Below are positions 7,106 through 9,594 of a DNA stretch of 9,594 nt, piece after piece. The stretch spans positions 1-9,594 of the forward strand of contig JANZZQ010000036.1 of the NCBI GenBank assembly GCA_026419315.1, read 5' to 3'. The stretch's first letter is position 1, and every line of letters begins with the position of its first letter. The position numbers and the translations under genes were made by a program. This stretch comes from Armatimonadota bacterium (GTDB taxonomy: Bacteria > Armatimonadota > Fervidibacteria > Fervidibacterales > Fervidibacteraceae). The notes under the pieces are model-generated. The model made no database searches and was not told the DNA's origin. It saw nothing but the letters and a program-made list of their open reading frames with translations.

Positions 7106-8257
7106 ATGAATTTCCACTTTGAGGGCTTGAACATCCCTACTTCTTCAAAGGCGAAAAGGGTATTGGTGGCGATGAGTGGGGGGGTTGACAGTTCGGTGAC
7201 TGCAGCCTTGCTGAAAGAGCAAGGCTACGAGGTTATAGGGGTCACTTTTCATTTGTGGTCTGAAGAAAACGGCTCAGGGAACTTGAAGTCTTGTTGCGGG
7301 ATATCTTCGGTAGAGGATGCATGCCGGGTCGCCCACAAAATAGGAATACCCCACCTCGTTGTGGATATAGTCGACTTCTTCTCTCAGACCGTGGTCGCCA
7401 ATTTCGTCAACGAATACGCTCTCGGTCGGACTCCAAACCCTTGCATCAGGTGTAACGAATTTGTCAAGTATGGGCTTTTCCTTAAGGGGGCGGAGATTTT
7501 AGGGGCAGATTACATCGCCACGGGACACTATGCCCGAATAGTGAAGGGGGATGACGGTCTGTATCACCTGCTGAGGGCAGCAGATAGGCGAAAAGACCAA
7601 AGTTATGTGCTCTACGTGTTGACTCAATCGATCATGGCAAAGGTCCTTTTACCGTTGGGGAGTTACACGAAATCGGAAGTGAGGGAAATCGCAAGGCGTC
7701 TCGGATTGCCTGTGCACAATAAGCCCGAAAGCCAAGATATCTGCTTCGTGGGACAGAATGATTACCGTGATTTCCTGAAGAGGATGCGCCCTGACCTGGT
7801 GAAGCCGGGCCCAATCGTGACGGAGGATGGAAGAGTTATCGGCACCCACATGGGCGTTGCTTTTTACACAATCGGGCAAAGACACGGGCTTGGGATTAGC
7901 AACCCTTCCGGAGAACCCCTTTATGTCATGAAGATTGACGCCAATACCAACACGATCGTAGTTGGGCGAAAGGAGTCGGTCTTGACGAAAGAAGCGATAG
8001 TTGAAGCGGTGAATTGGACGAGCGGGGAAACTCCGAAGGGAAGCATCCGCGCAAGGGTCAAACACCGATACAAGTCGCCAGAGGGTTTAGCGTGGGTTGA
8101 GCCGATAGACGAAACGAAGGTTAGGTTAATTTGGGACGAACCCCAGTGGGCAGTCACACCAGGACAAAGCGCAGTCTTCTACGATGCCGAAGTGGGTGAA
8201 GAGGTTTTGGGAGGCGGGATAATCCGCAGGACGATAAGTAAAGTTGGGGAGCAGTGA
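7106..8257 (+). CDS. mnmA: tRNA-specific 2-thiouridylase MnmA
   Basis: The 383-residue product matches MnmA, which uses ATP to adenylate wobble U34 of tRNA-Lys, -Glu and -Gln and inserts sulfur delivered by a sulfur relay, giving s2U34. The PP-loop SGGVDSS is at 24-30. PNPCIRCNEF (110-119) holds catalytic Cys113, ATGHYA is at 138-143, and SQDICFVG (209-216) holds the second catalytic Cys213. GQRHGLGI (257-264) lies in the central domain, and the C-terminal beta-barrel region includes RYKSPEG and PGQSAVFYD. Length is normal for the family (about 360-385). The frame is open back to an ATG at 7052, but that codon has no Shine-Dalgarno and the 18 extra residues are unlike the family. GGGGTGA (7092-7098) precedes the ATG at 7106 by seven bases and decides the start. 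It ends 37 bases from the convergent ugd gene. Confidence 0.96.
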   Translation: MNFHFEGLNIPTSSKAKRVLVAMSGGVDSSVTAALLKEQGYEVIGVTFHLWSEENGSGNLKSCCGISSVEDACRVAHKIGIPHLVVDIVDFFSQTVVANFVNEYALGRTPNPCIRCNEFVKYGLFLKGAEILGADYIATGHYARIVKGDDGLYHLLRAADRRKDQSYVLYVLTQSIMAKVLLPLGSYTKSEVREIARRLGLPVHNKPESQDICFVGQNDYRDFLKRMRPDLVKPGPIVTEDGRVIGTHMGVAFYTIGQRHGLGISNPSGEPLYVMKIDANTNTIVVGRKESVLTKEAIVEAVNWTSGETPKGSIRARVKHRYKSPEGLAWVEPIDETKVRLIWDEPQWAVTPGQSAVFYDAEVGEEVLGGGIIRRTISKVGEQ

Positions 8258-8294
8258 GGTTTTATCTCGCACTCACTTCGAAATGAACCCTAAG

Positions 8295-9594
8295 TCACTT
8301 TCGCCCCATGCCGTAATACTCAAAGCCTTTTTCCCTCAAGACTTTAGGGTCAAGGCAGTTACGACCGTCAACGACTATGGGCAAAGCAACGACTTCCTTG
8401 ACCTTTGCCCAATTCACCCTCCGAAACTCATCCCACTCGGTCAAAAGCAAAATTGCGTGAGTGCCCTTTGCCGCTTCAAGGGCATTCGGGCAATAAACCA
8501 AGTTCGGTGGGTCTTCAGGGAAAACCACCTTGAAGTTTTCCATTGCCGCTGGGTCGTAAAGCCTAAGTTTCGCCCCTTCATTAAGCAACCTCCTGATAAC
8601 TTTCAAACTCGGTGCCTCTCGGATGTCGTCAGTGTTTGGCTTAAACGATAAGCCCCAAATTGCCAATGCTTTGTCCTTGAGGACCCACAAAGCCTGTTGA
8701 ACTTTCCGGACAAACTTGTCAATGCGAGCCTCGTTGATTCGTTCTACTTCTCTAAGGAGCGAGAAATCAACCCGGTGTTCCTCAGCAATATGGATGAACG
8801 CTTTGAGGTCCTTGGGCAAACAATAACCACCGTAACCTATTCCAGCTTGCAAAAAGTGGGGCCCAATCCGGGGGTCTAAGCCGATTCCCTTTGCGACCTC
8901 AGTTACATCAGCGCCGACAGCTTCGCACAAGTCAGAAATCATGTTTATGAACGAGATTTTGAGAGCAAGGAAAGAGTTGGCCGCGTGTTTGATGAGCTCG
9001 GACGTGTTGACATCAGTGACAACGATGGGAGCGTTCAGCGGCTTATAAAGTTCAAGCAGCCATTCCTTTGCCCGTTCACTTTCGACGCCGATGACAATTC
9101 GGTCAGGGTGAAAGAAATCGTGAACTGCAGTTCCCTCCCTCAAAAACTCGGGGTTTGATGCGACATCAAATTCGGCATCGTTACCTGCGTAGCGTGAAAT
9201 CGTTCGCTTGATCCATTGTGCGGTCTGAACCGGAACAGTGCTCTTCTCCACGATGAGCTTGTAGCCGTTCAAGTTTTCGGCGACGGTCCTTATGACCGCC
9301 TCAACCTGAGACAGATCCGGTGAACCGTCAGGTCTTTGAGGTGTCCCAACGCAAACGAACAAAATGTCCGACTCCCTCACCGCTTCGCCAACATCGGAAG
9401 TCACTTTCAGCCGCCCTTCGGCTAAGTTCTTCCTCAAAAGCGGCTCCAAATCAGGTTCGTAAAATGGACAACGCCCAGCAGCGATCAGCGAGACCTTTGC
9501 GCCGTCACTATCAGTGCCGACAACTTGCCAGCCTAATTCAGCGAATCCTACAGCCGTTGGTAAACCAACATGCCCTAAACCGAGGACACCAATT
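8295..9594 (-). CDS. ugd: UDP-glucose 6-dehydrogenase (UDP-glucose/GDP-mannose dehydrogenase family), N-terminus cut by window edge
   Basis: The frame is open from the TGA at 8295-8297 to the window edge, giving 432 visible residues. The enzyme oxidises UDP-glucose to UDP-glucuronate with two NAD+, supplying precursors for polysaccharides. The first visible residues IGVLGLGHVGLPTA form the NAD-binding GxGxxG loop, so almost nothing is missing. NPEFLREGTAVHDFFHPDRI (about 147-166) is typical of UDP-glucose dehydrogenases. IKHAANSFLALKISF holds a Lys at visible position 202, GYGGYCLPKD the catalytic Cys at 258, and WGLSFKPNTDDIREAPS starts the C-terminal NAD/sugar domain. The characterised Streptococcus enzyme has these at Lys204 and Cys260, which implies that two residues lie beyond the edge. 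The catalytic loop has Tyr-Cys-Leu where Ser-Cys-Phe is common. A relative such as UDP-N-acetylmannosamine dehydrogenase is less likely. It is convergent with mnmA; upstream context is outside the window. Confidence 0.93.
   Translation of the reverse strand, partial: IGVLGLGHVGLPTAVGFAELGWQVVGTDSDGAKVSLIAAGRCPFYEPDLEPLLRKNLAEGRLKVTSDVGEAVRESDILFVCVGTPQRPDGSPDLSQVEAVIRTVAENLNGYKLIVEKSTVPVQTAQWIKRTISRYAGNDAEFDVASNPEFLREGTAVHDFFHPDRIVIGVESERAKEWLLELYKPLNAPIVVTDVNTSELIKHAANSFLALKISFINMISDLCEAVGADVTEVAKGIGLDPRIGPHFLQAGIGYGGYCLPKDLKAFIHIAEEHRVDFSLLREVERINEARIDKFVRKVQQALWVLKDKALAIWGLSFKPNTDDIREAPSLKVIRRLLNEGAKLRLYDPAAMENFKVVFPEDPPNLVYCPNALEAAKGTHAILLLTEWDEFRRVNWAKVKEVVALPIVVDGRNCLDPKVLREKGFEYYGMGRK

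Noticed and set aside
6857..7117. 86-residue minus-strand open frame across the gap before mnmA
   Set aside because: It lies antisense to the end of the coiled-coil gene and the start of mnmA and has no recognisable domain.
8253..8277. AGTGAG...CTCACT inverted repeat overlapping the mnmA stop, as a terminator between mnmA and ugd
   Set aside because: Six base pairs with a 13-base loop and no U-run on either side; could easily be chance.
1..9594. CRISPR arrays, insertion sequences, tRNA or rRNA genes, defence operons
   Set aside because: No regularly spaced direct repeats, transposase motifs, cloverleaf-like or rRNA-like segments were seen; intergenic gaps are too short to hold most of them.

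Overview
The window is a compact bacterial chromosomal segment of intermediate G+C with short intergenic gaps and genes on both strands. The gene content is mostly housekeeping or conserved-orphan: a MtaB-type methylthiotransferase, MnmA, an SSB-family protein, a Memo-domain protein, a URO-D-like protein and a UDP-sugar dehydrogenase. There are no phage genes, transposases, CRISPR repeats, tRNAs or rRNAs that I can see. The protein style (a URO-D-like orphan with a GCCEP motif, a Memo protein with an extra N-terminal domain) reminds me of Armatimonadota or another deep-branching, possibly thermophilic, bacterium. That is an inference from sequence style, not a demonstrated assignment.

Layout: 1-1193 (+) is the decayed 3' part of a multi-pass membrane transporter, probably Nramp-like, with two in-frame stops and two single-base frameshifts. 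1383-2696 (-) encodes a URO-D-superfamily protein and is divergent from 2754-3974 (+), a Memo/AmmeMemoRadiSam-B protein with an extra N-terminal PqqD-like domain. A hairpin at 3983-4006 lies between that gene and the convergent ssb-like gene at 4016-4462 (-). Upstream of ssb on the same strand is mtaB, 4557-5897 (-), separated by a 94-nt leader that can fold. A divergent promoter region, with the two predicted -35 boxes overlapping, separates mtaB from 5993-6973 (+). That gene encodes an unrecognised protein with an N-terminal coiled coil, a disordered linker and a C-terminal domain that looks like a degenerate PD-(D/E)XK nuclease fold. mnmA follows at 7106-8257 (+) with its own likely promoter. 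8295-9594 (-) is a UDP-glucose 6-dehydrogenase gene that lacks only about two N-terminal codons at the window edge.

Functional themes: mtaB and mnmA both put sulfur into the tRNA anticodon loop (position 37 and wobble U34) and flank the coiled-coil protein, but they are in different transcription units. The remaining genes do not form an evident pathway. The clearest candidates for new biology are the coiled-coil/degenerate-nuclease protein and the two-domain Memo protein, which has Val where the family's conserved Cys is expected. I do not see a complete novel multi-gene system.
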